64,000 nucleotides of DNA, taken from Terribium retamae. Lineage in GTDB: Bacteria; Pseudomonadota; Alphaproteobacteria; Rhizobiales; Rhizobiaceae. Position numbers and translations under genes: made by a program. The number at the start of each line of letters is the position of its first letter. The stretch's first letter is position 1. The stretch covers positions 178,521-242,520 of the forward strand of contig NZ_JAKREW010000004.1 in assembly GCF_022347545.1 (NCBI RefSeq), written 5' to 3'. Of the stretch, positions 51,748 to 60,273 are shown piece after piece. The notes below the pieces were generated by a model. It was not told the DNA's origin. It saw only the letters and a program-made list of their open reading frames with translations, and did no database searches.

Positions 51748-53978
51748 TCGATGATCGTCTTGGCCGGCCGCCGCAGCGGCACGTTTCTGGATGGCTCGTT
51801 CATCAGCCGCAATTGCGACCGCATCTGCTCGGCCACATGCTGCGCATCCAGGCTGTCGCGGATGACCTGAGGCCGGATCAAGATGATGAGTTCCGTGCGC
51901 GTCCCGGCATTCTGGTTGGACCGGAACGCGTCGCCGATGAGTGCAAGGTCGCCGAGAACCGGCAGTCCGTCGCGGCCGCGCTGTTGGCGCTCGCTGATCA
52001 GGCCGCCGAGCATGACGGTCTGGCCGCTGGTGACCGATACGGTCGAGCTGACCTTTCGCTGCGATATGGTCGGGGTCAAGGACTGGGCCTGGCTGCGCTG
52101 GACCGAACTGATCTCCTGTTCGACGACGAGGCTGATCGTGCCGTTTCCGGTGATCCGGGGCAGAACCTTCAGGATCACGCCGGTATTTCGAAACTCGACA
52201 TTGTTGACGATCGGGGCTTCCGGATCGGTGATGGACTGCGCCGTGCGGGTGACGATCGGAATCTCGTCGCCGACCTGAAGCACGGCCGGCTTGTTGTCGA
52301 GGACGACGACTGAGGGCGTGGAAAGCACCTTGACCTCGGTAACGCCGCGCAGCGCATCGATGACGACGCGCGGCTCGGTCTCCGAACCGAGGAGGAGGTT
52401 GAACCCCGGCATGGTTCTGGACAACACAGCCTTGCTTGCTTCCGTGAACAAGCCCACCGAGCCTTTGTTGTCGCCCAAACCAAGATCCTTGGAGTTCAGG
52501 AAGAACTGCACGCCGTAGCGCAACTCGTTGGTCAGGGTAACCTCGGCGATCGTCGCCTCGATGGCGACCTGCTCCTGCGGGCGATCGAGCGCGACGAGGG
52601 CCTGTTCGATGAGCCGCTGCTGGTCGGGCCGCGCGAAGATGAGAATGGTGTTGTTTTCCGGGTTCGCGGTGATGCGCACGCCGCTTTGGGACCCGTTGCC
52701 GGCAGCGCTCGGAGAAAGCTGGTCGGCGCTTCCACCGGGGGTCGGCAGGCTATCCGCCATGCGCTGATCCGGTGTCGCCTCGGCCGGCTGCGAAGCGTTT
52801 GCGCCCTGATTCTGGCCGTCGGCCTGCGAGCCGGGTGGAAACTGCGAGGCCGGATCTTCCGAAGCCGACGATGCTGTGGCGCCATTGAATATCTCGTTGA
52901 CCATCGATGCAAGGCGCCGTGCCTGCAGATGCTGTACCTTGTACACCCGCAAATTGGACGCAGCGGCGTCGATCCGGTCGAGCCGCTGGATCCAGGTCGC
53001 CGCGCGCTGCAACTGGTTGCGCGTCTTCGCCACTACCAGAATCGCATTGCTGCGCTCGATCGGCTGGACCTTGATCGTGTTGCGTCCGCGGCCACCCTCC
53101 CCGATGTCGAGCACGCGGGTCAGTTCGGGCATCAGGGTGGCCGCGCTCGAATTGTTGATAGGGAAAATGCCGACCGACTGGTCCACCAGCCAGTCCTGGT
53201 CGAATGAACGCGCTGCTTCGACCGCCGCGCTCCGCTCCGCTGCTGTTCCCTGGAAGATCAGCGCGTTGCGGCCGGGATCCTCGCGCACCATGCCGGCACG
53301 GGCGACGAAGTTTTCGAGGAGCGGCAGGATCGTGCTGGCGGAAACGTTTTTCAGGGGAAACACCGTGACGCCGTAACCGGGCTGGATGGTGGTGCCCTGA
53401 TCGAGTTCGGCAGCTCCGAGCGCTTCGTTTGCGGGCATCAGCCGCAGACGGTCGCTTTCACGCACCATGGCCACGCCGTTGCTGCGTAGCGCGGACTCGA
53501 ACATGGTGAGGATTTCTGAGGCCGGCGTAGGCCTCGACGTCGTGATCGAGACCTTGCCCGCGACCCTAGGGTCGAGCGTATAGCTGATTCCCAACACCTC
53601 CCCCAGCACCGTGCGGGCCGCGACCTTGATCTCGGCGTCCTCGAGGTTGACCTCGAACTCTTCGCCGCTCAGCCGCTCGAGCGACTTGCGCTCGCCAGCA
53701 GTCAGCCGTTGTGGGTAGCCGTAATATACTTCACCCTGCCGATTGTCCTGCGTGCCCCCGAAGCCGAGCTTCGACAGAAAACCGCCGCCGGAAGGCTTGC
53801 GCGCACTCAAATCTGCATTCGCGACCTTGTTCAGGGGATCCCGCCCCTCGGCAACGTCTCCGAGATAATCAGGGGTGGAGGTACACGCGGCCACTACCGC
53901 CAAGACGCAGGCCGCCGCTCCTCTGCGAACCCACACGGCATAGGCATTTGGAGCGCCGCCTTCCCGACCTACACTCAC
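51744..53978 (-). CDS. gspD: Type II secretion system secretin GspD
   Basis: 744 residues from GTG 53978 (another GTG 14 codons on is possible). The N terminus ends in a lipobox, LAVVAAC, so this secretin appears to be a lipoprotein. N0-N3 domains cover about 95-400, with a Ser/Gln/Gly-rich insertion at about 380-430 in N3. The secretin barrel follows (about 465-710) with VPIVTR-like EIPIVTRTAQSI, NTGVILKVLPRITGNGTISL and the VMLGGLISERQQ gate end. It forms the outer membrane channel. Followed by the peptidase gene with ATGA overlap. Confidence 0.94.
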   Translation of the reverse strand: MSVGREGGAPNAYAVWVRRGAAACVLAVVAACTSTPDYLGDVAEGRDPLNKVANADLSARKPSGGGFLSKLGFGGTQDNRQGEVYYGYPQRLTAGERKSLERLSGEEFEVNLEDAEIKVAARTVLGEVLGISYTLDPRVAGKVSITTSRPTPASEILTMFESALRSNGVAMVRESDRLRLMPANEALGAAELDQGTTIQPGYGVTVFPLKNVSASTILPLLENFVARAGMVREDPGRNALIFQGTAAERSAAVEAARSFDQDWLVDQSVGIFPINNSSAATLMPELTRVLDIGEGGRGRNTIKVQPIERSNAILVVAKTRNQLQRAATWIQRLDRIDAAASNLRVYKVQHLQARRLASMVNEIFNGATASSASEDPASQFPPGSQADGQNQGANASQPAEATPDQRMADSLPTPGGSADQLSPSAAGNGSQSGVRITANPENNTILIFARPDQQRLIEQALVALDRPQEQVAIEATIAEVTLTNELRYGVQFFLNSKDLGLGDNKGSVGLFTEASKAVLSRTMPGFNLLLGSETEPRVVIDALRGVTEVKVLSTPSVVVLDNKPAVLQVGDEIPIVTRTAQSITDPEAPIVNNVEFRNTGVILKVLPRITGNGTISLVVEQEISSVQRSQAQSLTPTISQRKVSSTVSVTSGQTVMLGGLISERQQRGRDGLPVLGDLALIGDAFRSNQNAGTRTELIILIRPQVIRDSLDAQHVAEQMRSQLRLMNEPSRNVPLRRPAKTIIE

Positions 53979-54275
53979 GCGCGCACCCCACTCAGGCGTC
54001 CACGCGGCACCCTATGGCCGGAAAAGTATCGTCCTATTGACCGCCTGAAAACCATAAAGCACTGCTTCCCGCTTGCTCACCGGAGCTCATCGACGTCTGT
54101 CAACCCGAGGCGAAGGTGAAGAACTCGAACTTGTGGAGCGGTTCGACATCGACCTGCGTCATCAGTTGCAACTCTCCCGCGTCAGGGGCCGCCGACATCG
54201 TCGTCGAGGGCCTTGCTCGCATGAGCAGAAAAGCCATCGTCGAATGTTCCGTCCAACTACTCCACAGTTCGGCTC
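53979..54275. other. Gap between gspD and dctM with a possible gene fragment
   Basis: The 297 bases contain a minus-strand frame ending at 54100 (MAFLLMRARPSTTMSAAPDA then GELQLMTQVDVEPLHKFEFF) that looks coding in composition but has no recognisable start domain. It may be the end of a lost gene. Nothing else is seen apart from the gspD promoter, which must lie here. Confidence 0.35.
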
Positions 54276-55553
54276 TCAATGAATCCAGCCCGCTGGCACG
54301 GTCACCAATGCTGGGAATAGAACCAGCAGCACGATGAGGATCATCTGGGCCACAAGGTACGGCATGGCACCCTTCGTGGCCGCCTCCATTGAAACCCCAC
54401 TGATGCCGCACACTGTGTTGAGGACCGTCCCAACGGGAGGCGTGATCAGGCCGACCGCGTTGACCATCATGAAGATGACCCCGAAATAGACCGGATCGAT
54501 ACCGGCCGCCTTGACGAGCGGCATGAGGATGGGGACGAGAATGGTGATGCAGGGCGCGAAATCGAGCGCCGTGCCGACGACGAAGACCGCCAGAACGATC
54601 ATACTCATCAACAGAATCGGCGAGTCGATGAATGGATCGAGGAGGCTGACGAGTTGGGCGGGCATATTGGAGATCGTCAGCATGAAGCCGGAAATCATGG
54701 AAGCCGCGACCAACAGCATGATCACCGCTGTCAAGCGCCCGGCGGCGAGTAGCGCGTCATAAAGCAGCCGTGGTGTCAGCTCGCGATAGACGAACACCCC
54801 CACGAACAATGCATAGGCGGCGGCAACGACGCCGGCCTCCGTAGGGGTGAAGATGCCGAACCGCAATCCCGCCAGGATAATCACCGGCATCATCAACGCC
54901 CAACCCGCAGTCATGATGGTTTTCGGGAGGTCCCTGCGCGGCAGTTTGGGTCGGACTGCCGCTGTTTCCTTCTTAGCGAGGAACCACCAGGCTATCATGA
55001 GGCTCAACCCCATCATGAGCCCTGGCACGATTCCGGCGAAGAACAGGCCGACGATGGAAATGTTTGCGGTGACGCCCAGAATGATGAACCCGACGGACGG
55101 CGGGATCACCGGAGCGATAATGCCTGTCGCTGACATCAAGCCCGAAGCTCGACCCATGTGGTAGCCTGCTTGCCGCATCAGGGGGACCAGCATGACCGCG
55201 AGCGTGGCAGTATCCGCAATTGCGGACCCGGAGACGCTGGCAAGGACCAAGCCCGTGCCGATGACCACATAGCCGAGGCCGCCACGGACGTGCCCGACGA
55301 CCGCAAGGGCCACGTTCACGATGCGGCGGGAGAGGCCGCCGGCGTTCATGAGCTCGCCGGCGATGAGAAAGAACGGGATCGCCATCAGCGGATAGCTGTC
55401 CGCGCCATTGACCAGCCGTTGCGCGAGGATCTGAGCATCCAGATTTCCCATCAGCAGCATCATCGCAACACCTGACAGCATCAGGGCGAAGGCAACAGGA
55501 ATCCCGATGCCCATCGCACCGAGTAGGGAACCGATGAAGACCAAGCCGCTCAC
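54276..55553 (-). CDS. TRAP transporter large permease, DctM family
   Basis: 425 residues from a GTG at 55553 that overlaps the dctQ stop as GTGA; the longer open frame is rejected. About twelve membrane segments. Conserved blocks: IPFFLIAGELMNAGGLSRRIV, GSAIADTATLAVMLVPLM, the first Na/ligand hairpin around APVIPPSVGFIILG and the second at GLITPPVGTVLNTV. It is the channel of a sodium-driven carboxylate importer. The binding-protein gene is not adjacent but at 44-45 kb. Confidence 0.94.
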   Translation of the reverse strand: MSGLVFIGSLLGAMGIGIPVAFALMLSGVAMMLLMGNLDAQILAQRLVNGADSYPLMAIPFFLIAGELMNAGGLSRRIVNVALAVVGHVRGGLGYVVIGTGLVLASVSGSAIADTATLAVMLVPLMRQAGYHMGRASGLMSATGIIAPVIPPSVGFIILGVTANISIVGLFFAGIVPGLMMGLSLMIAWWFLAKKETAAVRPKLPRRDLPKTIMTAGWALMMPVIILAGLRFGIFTPTEAGVVAAAYALFVGVFVYRELTPRLLYDALLAAGRLTAVIMLLVAASMISGFMLTISNMPAQLVSLLDPFIDSPILLMSMIVLAVFVVGTALDFAPCITILVPILMPLVKAAGIDPVYFGVIFMMVNAVGLITPPVGTVLNTVCGISGVSMEAATKGAMPYLVAQMILIVLLVLFPALVTVPAGWIH

Positions 55554-56095
55554 GGTGCTTTCTCCGTAGTAAGCGCGGGGGAAACGACCGGTAGCGGCTC
55601 GACGTGCTCTACTCCCGACCAGGGTGCCGGCAGGATGCCACGCAGAGAGCGCCACAGATCAAGAAGGAGAACGAGAGCCATCAGGATGGCAGCAGTGAGC
55701 CCCGCGGCGTAGATGGCGCCCACGGGAATTCCCGACAGTGCCTGGACGTTTCCCCACTCGATGACGGTGAGTGCCCAGCTGCCCTGTGCCAGGAGCCAGC
55801 AGCACCAAAGCATCAAGCCATATGAAACAAGAAAGCAGACGAACCGCGCCCTGCGAGGCAGCCGGACCACCAACGACTCGACACCGAGATGCGCGCCCTT
55901 GGCTAGCGCCACCACGGATCCCATGAAGATGACCCAGACGAGGACCACACGTGAGACTTCGACGGCAAACGGAATGCCTGAGCTGAAGCCGTACCGAAGC
56001 ACGACATTAGTAAAGATCAGGAGACTGATGACGGCCATGCCGACAACGACGAAGACGTCAAAAGCCTTGAATAGCCAATGCAACGATGAGGACAT
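55550..56095 (-). CDS. TRAP transporter small permease, DctQ family
   Basis: 181 residues from ATG 56095, behind GGGAGC. Four membrane helices with the DctQ block FTNVVLRYGFSSGIPFAVEVSR (about 30-52) and WVIFMGSVVALAKGAHLGVE. The small subunit supports the large permease and docks the binding protein. Overlaps dctM by GTGA. An 8-base perfect hairpin (56132-56152) lies 37 bases upstream. Confidence 0.92.
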   Translation of the reverse strand: MSSSLHWLFKAFDVFVVVGMAVISLLIFTNVVLRYGFSSGIPFAVEVSRVVLVWVIFMGSVVALAKGAHLGVESLVVRLPRRARFVCFLVSYGLMLWCCWLLAQGSWALTVIEWGNVQALSGIPVGAIYAAGLTAAILMALVLLLDLWRSLRGILPAPWSGVEHVEPLPVVSPALTTEKAP

Positions 56096-56131
56096 GACTG
56101 CTCCCAAAAGGCTGTGCGCGCACGCGCCACA

Positions 56132-56152
56132 CCTCGTCGCACTCCGACGAGG
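56132..56152 (-). promoter_or_regulatory. Hairpin between DUF1330 gene and dctQ
   Basis: CCTCGTCG-CACTC-CGACGAGG, perfect arms, between the DUF1330 stop (56311) and dctQ start (56095). No T run. It may be a partial terminator or a processing site lowering dctQM relative to the first gene, if they share a message. Confidence 0.4.
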
Positions 56153-56310
56153 ATACGGAGACCGTGAGCAGGAGGCTTCCAGCATGCTGATCGGGTGGAA
56201 ACACCAATCGAGCGATGAAGGCCTGTCTTGCTCACCCGGTCGAGCAGCGCGCAGGAGGTACCACGACGATCCCCTCAACCAATGTGAAGGTCTCGAGCGA
56301 GCTCTCGGTG

Positions 56311-56601
56311 TTAGACACCTTCCACGACGGCCAGATGTGCCTTGGCGTGCTTCTCGCGGGCTTTGATCGCCGTCTGATATTCTGGAGAGTTGTAGCAGGC
56401 GAGAGCGGTCTCGTAGTCCTTGAACTCGATGACCGCCAGGCGGTTCGCGTGGGGGCCCTCCATGACCTGGCTCGTTCCCGCTCGAACGACGAAGGACGCC
56501 CCGTATTTGTCGAACGCTGCCTTGTTCAAGGCAATGTATTCTTTATAGCCCTCCTGGTCTGCAATATCGACCATTGCAACCCAGTATCCTTTTTTGGTCA
56601 T
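56311..56601 (-). CDS. DUF1330 domain protein (dimeric alpha/beta-barrel)
   Basis: 96 residues from ATG 56601, three bases after GGGAGGA. Ferredoxin-like pattern: YWVAMVDIADQEGYKEYIAL, then FVVRAGTSQVMEGPHANRLA and EFKDYETALACYNSPEYQTA, all typical of DUF1330. These small proteins resemble monooxygenase-type alpha/beta barrels but have no proven reaction. It is divergent from iclR with operator copy C between them, and may be cotranscribed with dctQM, so a role in the catabolic route is likely. Confidence 0.88.
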   Translation of the reverse strand: MTKKGYWVAMVDIADQEGYKEYIALNKAAFDKYGASFVVRAGTSQVMEGPHANRLAVIEFKDYETALACYNSPEYQTAIKAREKHAKAHLAVVEGV

Positions 56602-56744
56602 CTGCTTCCTCCCACAGAAATTCCCACACCCTCTTGCGGAAGATATGGACGTCCCGAATGCGTTCAAATTCGCTATAAGTGCGTTTGCCGTTGATCCTCC
56701 TCGATCACACGGTTAGAACCGGAACTAAGACGCTGACTACAATA

Positions 56745-56759
56745 TGGACAGCTTGTCCA
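56745..56759. promoter_or_regulatory. IclR-type operator, copy C (perfect)
   Basis: TGGACA-GCT-TGTCCA, perfect 6-base arms, 53 bases before the iclR ATG and 143 before the divergent DUF1330 ATG. The same 15-base pattern occurs at 46464 and 47889. Position suits autoregulation of iclR. Confidence 0.75.
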
Positions 56760-56812
56760 AATCCGTGTAGTACCGCCATGTTTCGTTGTCAAGCTTGCAA
56801 GGAGATGCGCCC

Positions 56813-57622
56813 ATGAGTTTAGGTGAGCTTCAGGACGAAGCCGATGAGAGAGCTCCTACTCACGTACAGGGAGCAGCCTCGTTCTCGAAGTTCATCGCCG
56901 TGCTGCAGATCATCGCGGATGCCCCCGGGACATTGGACATTGCCCAACTGACCAAGCGTGCGCGTTTCCCGCGGGGGACGGTCTACCGTCTTGTTTCGGC
57001 GCTTACGGCGGAGGGACTCATCACTCAGTCAGGAGAGGGTGGAACGTTCCGTTTGGGGCCGCGCCTTCTCCAGCTTGCTGCCAAGACCTGGGAGGATTCC
57101 GACTTGCGGACGATCGCCAGGAATTTTCTGGTTTCGCTCCGCGACGCAACGGATGAAGCAGTGCACCTTGCGGTGCCCAGCAACAACCGGATGGTCTACA
57201 TAGACAAGCTGGTGGGCTCCAGCCGGGTTCAGATGAAAACCAGCATTGGCGGCCAGGTTGAACTCCACTCGACATCCGTGGGTAAGGCGTGGTTGTCCGG
57301 CCTGCCGGACCAGCGGCTGCTGGAGGTCATCAAGAGCCTGGAACTGACACGCCATACCGCCAAGACGTTCACGACACCCGAAGCGCTGTTCCAGGAGTTG
57401 AAGCGGACGCGCGAGCAAGGGTTCGCGTTCGATGACGAGGAGAACGAACCGGATATCCGCTGTCTCGGTAGCCCGATCTTCAATCGTTCGGGAGAACCGA
57501 TCGGAGCGGTCAGCATCAGTATGCCGGTGTACCGGCACGACGCGCGCCGCCACGAACTCTGCGCCAGAATGGTGCGCGAAACGGCGAAACGCATCACCAC
57601 GGAATTGTCCACCATGGTGTAG
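56813..57622 (+). CDS. IclR-family transcriptional regulator
   Basis: 269 residues from ATG 56813, eight bases after AAGGAG. Winged helix at about 22-80: LQIIADAPGTLDIAQLTKRA and RGTVYRLVSALTAEGLI. Ligand domain from about 95 with HSTSVGKAWLSGLP and the C-terminal PIFNRSGEPIGAVSISMP, both hallmarks of IclR. It probably controls the TRAP, cupin, alcohol dehydrogenase and DUF1330 genes through the three matching operators. Whether it acts as repressor or activator is open; copy B sits where a repressor would block the promoter. Confidence 0.93.
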   Translation: MSLGELQDEADERAPTHVQGAASFSKFIAVLQIIADAPGTLDIAQLTKRARFPRGTVYRLVSALTAEGLITQSGEGGTFRLGPRLLQLAAKTWEDSDLRTIARNFLVSLRDATDEAVHLAVPSNNRMVYIDKLVGSSRVQMKTSIGGQVELHSTSVGKAWLSGLPDQRLLEVIKSLELTRHTAKTFTTPEALFQELKRTREQGFAFDDEENEPDIRCLGSPIFNRSGEPIGAVSISMPVYRHDARRHELCARMVRETAKRITTELSTMV

Positions 57623-57711
57623 CACTGGGGCGCGATCCCGAGCATTTCGCCATCATTAGGGTCGTGCTTTTCGATGGCGGCTATTGATCATATCGATTTG
57701 GAGAGGCCGGG

Positions 57712-58293
57712 ATGAGATTGCACCGCTACGCCGGGACATCGGTTGCCGCTGGCATTTTCATTATCGTTTCGGCCGTGCAGGCCGAAGAAAAAAGTCGAGA
57801 GCTTGGTCCACATGTCCATGGGCACGGGACATTAGCCATCGCCATCGAGACAAACAATGTTCAGATGGAGCTTTCCGTGCCTGGCATGGATATCGTCGGG
57901 TTTGAGCATGAACCTGAAACTGCCCGGCAGAAGAGAGCTGTCGAGGCCGCACTTGCCGACCTGAAGGAACCGTTGAAGCTCTTCGGATTGCCCGATTCCG
58001 CGGGGTGCGCGGTCACCTCCGCCGACGTCAAAATCGTCGCGGAAGTGCACGAAGACGATGACGCTCCAGCCGAGGCTGACAAAGCCGCGGAGACCGAAGA
58101 GCACGACGGCCATCACACCGAGTTCCGGGCCACTTACGCTTTCGCCTGCGCGGATGCCGCCCTGGTGAGGTCGGTAGATTTCCGCTTCTTCGATCGCTTC
58201 CGGGATTCGGGGGAACTGAACGTGACATTCATCGATGCAGACGGGCAGACCGCCTACGCGGTATCCCGCGAGGCTCGCAACATGGAAAGATAG
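57712..58293 (+). CDS. DUF2796 / ZrgA-like periplasmic metal-binding protein
   Basis: 193 residues with a signal peptide (cut after about residue 24, VQA). The mature N terminus has LGPHVHGHGTLAIAI, the DUF2796 start with several His, and a central acidic and His-rich stretch (HEDDDAPAEADKAAETEEHD, then HHTEF). Two cysteines at GCAVT and FACAD. ZrgA proteins of Vibrio bind zinc and belong to a zinc uptake locus. The next genes encode an ABC ATPase and permease, as in that locus. No clear Zur site is visible upstream. Confidence 0.85.
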   Translation: MRLHRYAGTSVAAGIFIIVSAVQAEEKSRELGPHVHGHGTLAIAIETNNVQMELSVPGMDIVGFEHEPETARQKRAVEAALADLKEPLKLFGLPDSAGCAVTSADVKIVAEVHEDDDAPAEADKAAETEEHDGHHTEFRATYAFACADAALVRSVDFRFFDRFRDSGELNVTFIDADGQTAYAVSREARNMER

Positions 58294-58294
58294 G

Positions 58295-59020
58295 GTGGAA
58301 GCGCAAGCCTTGATCGACGCTGTGAGCTTGCGCGGCGTCGAATACAAGTGGAACGGGCGAGATGCGTTCGCTCTATCAGTCGGCGCCCTCCAGATTCCCC
58401 GTAACGAGCGTCTCCTGCTGCTCGGCCCTTCCGGCAGCGGAAAGTCGACGCTGCTCAGCCTGCTGACCGGGGTCGTGGTGGCGCAAGCCGGAAGCCTGGA
58501 AATACTGGGGCAACGGCTTGATGCACTGGGCAGCAGCGGGCGCGATCGGTTTCGCGCTGAACACTTTGGCATCATCTTCCAGATGTTCAATCTTCTTCCA
58601 TACGGCACCGTCATCGACAATGTGCTGCTGCCACTCAGCTTCGCACCGGCGCGTCGCACCCGCGCGACGGCCGCGGGCGGCGCTGAAGGCGAAGCGCGGC
58701 GCCTCTTGTCGGCGCTGGGACTTCCGGCCGACATCGGGCGTCGAAGGGCGACCACGCTGAGCGTCGGTCAGCAGCAACGTGTCGCGACCGCGCGGGCGCT
58801 CATCGGCTCACCCGAGATCATCGTTGCCGACGAGCCGACATCGGCTCTCGACGACGATCGACAGCAGGACTTTCTCGACCTTCTGCTCGGCCAGATCGAC
58901 GCTACGAAGGCGACCCTGATCATGGTCAGTCACGACCGGCGCCTGGCGCGACATTTCACCAAAGTGGTCGAGCTCACCGACATCCTGGCAACCTCGCAAC
59001 GCGAAGCCGCCGCGACATGA
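58295..59020 (+). CDS. ABC transporter ATP-binding protein (LolD/MacB type)
   Basis: 241 residues from GTG 58295, one base after the DUF2796 gene stop. Walker A LLGPSGSGKSTLL (about 37-49), Q-loop IIFQMFNLLPYGT, signature LSVGQQQRVATARAL and Walker B IIVADEPTSALD, all intact. This form pairs with FtsX-like permeases that do mechanical work or export, and not with classic importers. It overlaps the permease by ATGA. TTG 58310 is an alternative start. Confidence 0.9.
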   Translation: MEAQALIDAVSLRGVEYKWNGRDAFALSVGALQIPRNERLLLLGPSGSGKSTLLSLLTGVVVAQAGSLEILGQRLDALGSSGRDRFRAEHFGIIFQMFNLLPYGTVIDNVLLPLSFAPARRTRATAAGGAEGEARRLLSALGLPADIGRRRATTLSVGQQQRVATARALIGSPEIIVADEPTSALDDDRQQDFLDLLLGQIDATKATLIMVSHDRRLARHFTKVVELTDILATSQREAAAT

Positions 59021-60273
59021 TCGTTGCGCGCCTTGCCCTGCAATCCCTGCTCAACCGCTGGATCACAGTTTTGCTGACGGTCCTTGCGATCTCCGTCAGC
59101 GTCATGCTGCTGCTCGGTGTCGAAAAGGTGCGCAGCGGGGCGAGGGACAGCTTCGCAGGCACGGTGTCGGGTGCGGATTTGGTCATCGGCGCAAGGTCAG
59201 GCGCCATGCAGCTCCTTCTTTATTCGGTGTTCCGTATCGGAAACGCCACCAACAACGTCACATGGCGCAGTTACCAGGACATCGTTTCGCGCGCGGAGGT
59301 AGCCTGGGCGATCCCGCTTTCGCTTGGCGACAGTCACCGCGGCTTTCGCGTCATCGGAACCACTCCGGACTATTTCGAGCACTTGCAGTACCGCGGCGGC
59401 CAGACCTTGAAGTTTGCCGCAGGTACGCCCTTTGATGACCTGTTCGATGTCGTCGTCGGCTCGGACGTTGCGAGCCGGCTTGGCTATTCCATCGGCGACA
59501 CGATCACCGTCGCGCACGGTGCGGGCTCCGTTGGGCCAGGGCACGACGACCTGCCGTTTCGCGTATCCGGTATTCTCGCACGGACCGGCACGCCGGTGGA
59601 TAAGTCGCTCCATGTCAGTCTCAAGGCTATCGAGGCCATTCATGTCGACTGGCGGTCCGGTTCGCGAATCCCGGGTCAGGTTACGCCGGCCGACCGTCTG
59701 CGGCAGATGTCGCTTCCTCCGAAGGCGATAACCGCCGCGATCGTCGGCCTGAAGTCGCGCCTGCAAGTCATGGGATTCCAGCGCGCTGTGAACGAGTACA
59801 GAGCCGAGCCTCTTTCGGCCGTGCTGCCGGGAGTCGCCTTGCAGGAGATGTGGGGGCTGGTCGCCACCGCCGAGACCGCATTGCTTGGTGTCTCGGCGAT
59901 GGTCGTGGTGACATCGATGCTGGGTCTATCGGCGATGATCCTGTCGACGCTCAACGAGCGGCGGCGTGAGATCGCGATACTGCGCTCGCTGGGCGCGAGA
60001 CCGGGCACGGTTGGGAGCCTTCTTGTCGGAGAGGCTACCCTGCTGACAGTGGCGGGAATCGCAATCGGTACGGCCGCGCTCTATGCGGTCCTGGTGGTGG
60101 CCCGCCCGCTTATCGACAGACAGTTCGGTATCGACATCGGCATCCAGCCTCCTTCCTCGACCGATGCTCGGCTGCTGTTGGCAATATTGATTGGCGGAAT
60201 CACCGCCGGCTTCCTGCCGGCCTATCGCGCCTACAGGATGTCCCTCGCAGACGGCATGATGGTGAGAACATGA
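59017..60273 (+). CDS. ABC transporter permease, FtsX/MacB type
   Basis: 418 residues. One N-terminal helix (about 15-34), a large periplasmic domain (about 35-285) with GADLVIGARSGAMQLLLYSVF, a segment typical of the DevC/YbbP-like permeases, then three C-terminal helices with ILSTLNERRREIAILRSLGA in the cytoplasmic loop that contacts the ATPase. Topology is exporter-like. It overlaps both neighbours by ATGA. In ZrgA loci such a pair accompanies zinc uptake, so the direction of transport is uncertain. Confidence 0.9.
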   Translation: MIVARLALQSLLNRWITVLLTVLAISVSVMLLLGVEKVRSGARDSFAGTVSGADLVIGARSGAMQLLLYSVFRIGNATNNVTWRSYQDIVSRAEVAWAIPLSLGDSHRGFRVIGTTPDYFEHLQYRGGQTLKFAAGTPFDDLFDVVVGSDVASRLGYSIGDTITVAHGAGSVGPGHDDLPFRVSGILARTGTPVDKSLHVSLKAIEAIHVDWRSGSRIPGQVTPADRLRQMSLPPKAITAAIVGLKSRLQVMGFQRAVNEYRAEPLSAVLPGVALQEMWGLVATAETALLGVSAMVVVTSMLGLSAMILSTLNERRREIAILRSLGARPGTVGSLLVGEATLLTVAGIAIGTAALYAVLVVARPLIDRQFGIDIGIQPPSSTDARLLLAILIGGITAGFLPAYRAYRMSLADGMMVRT

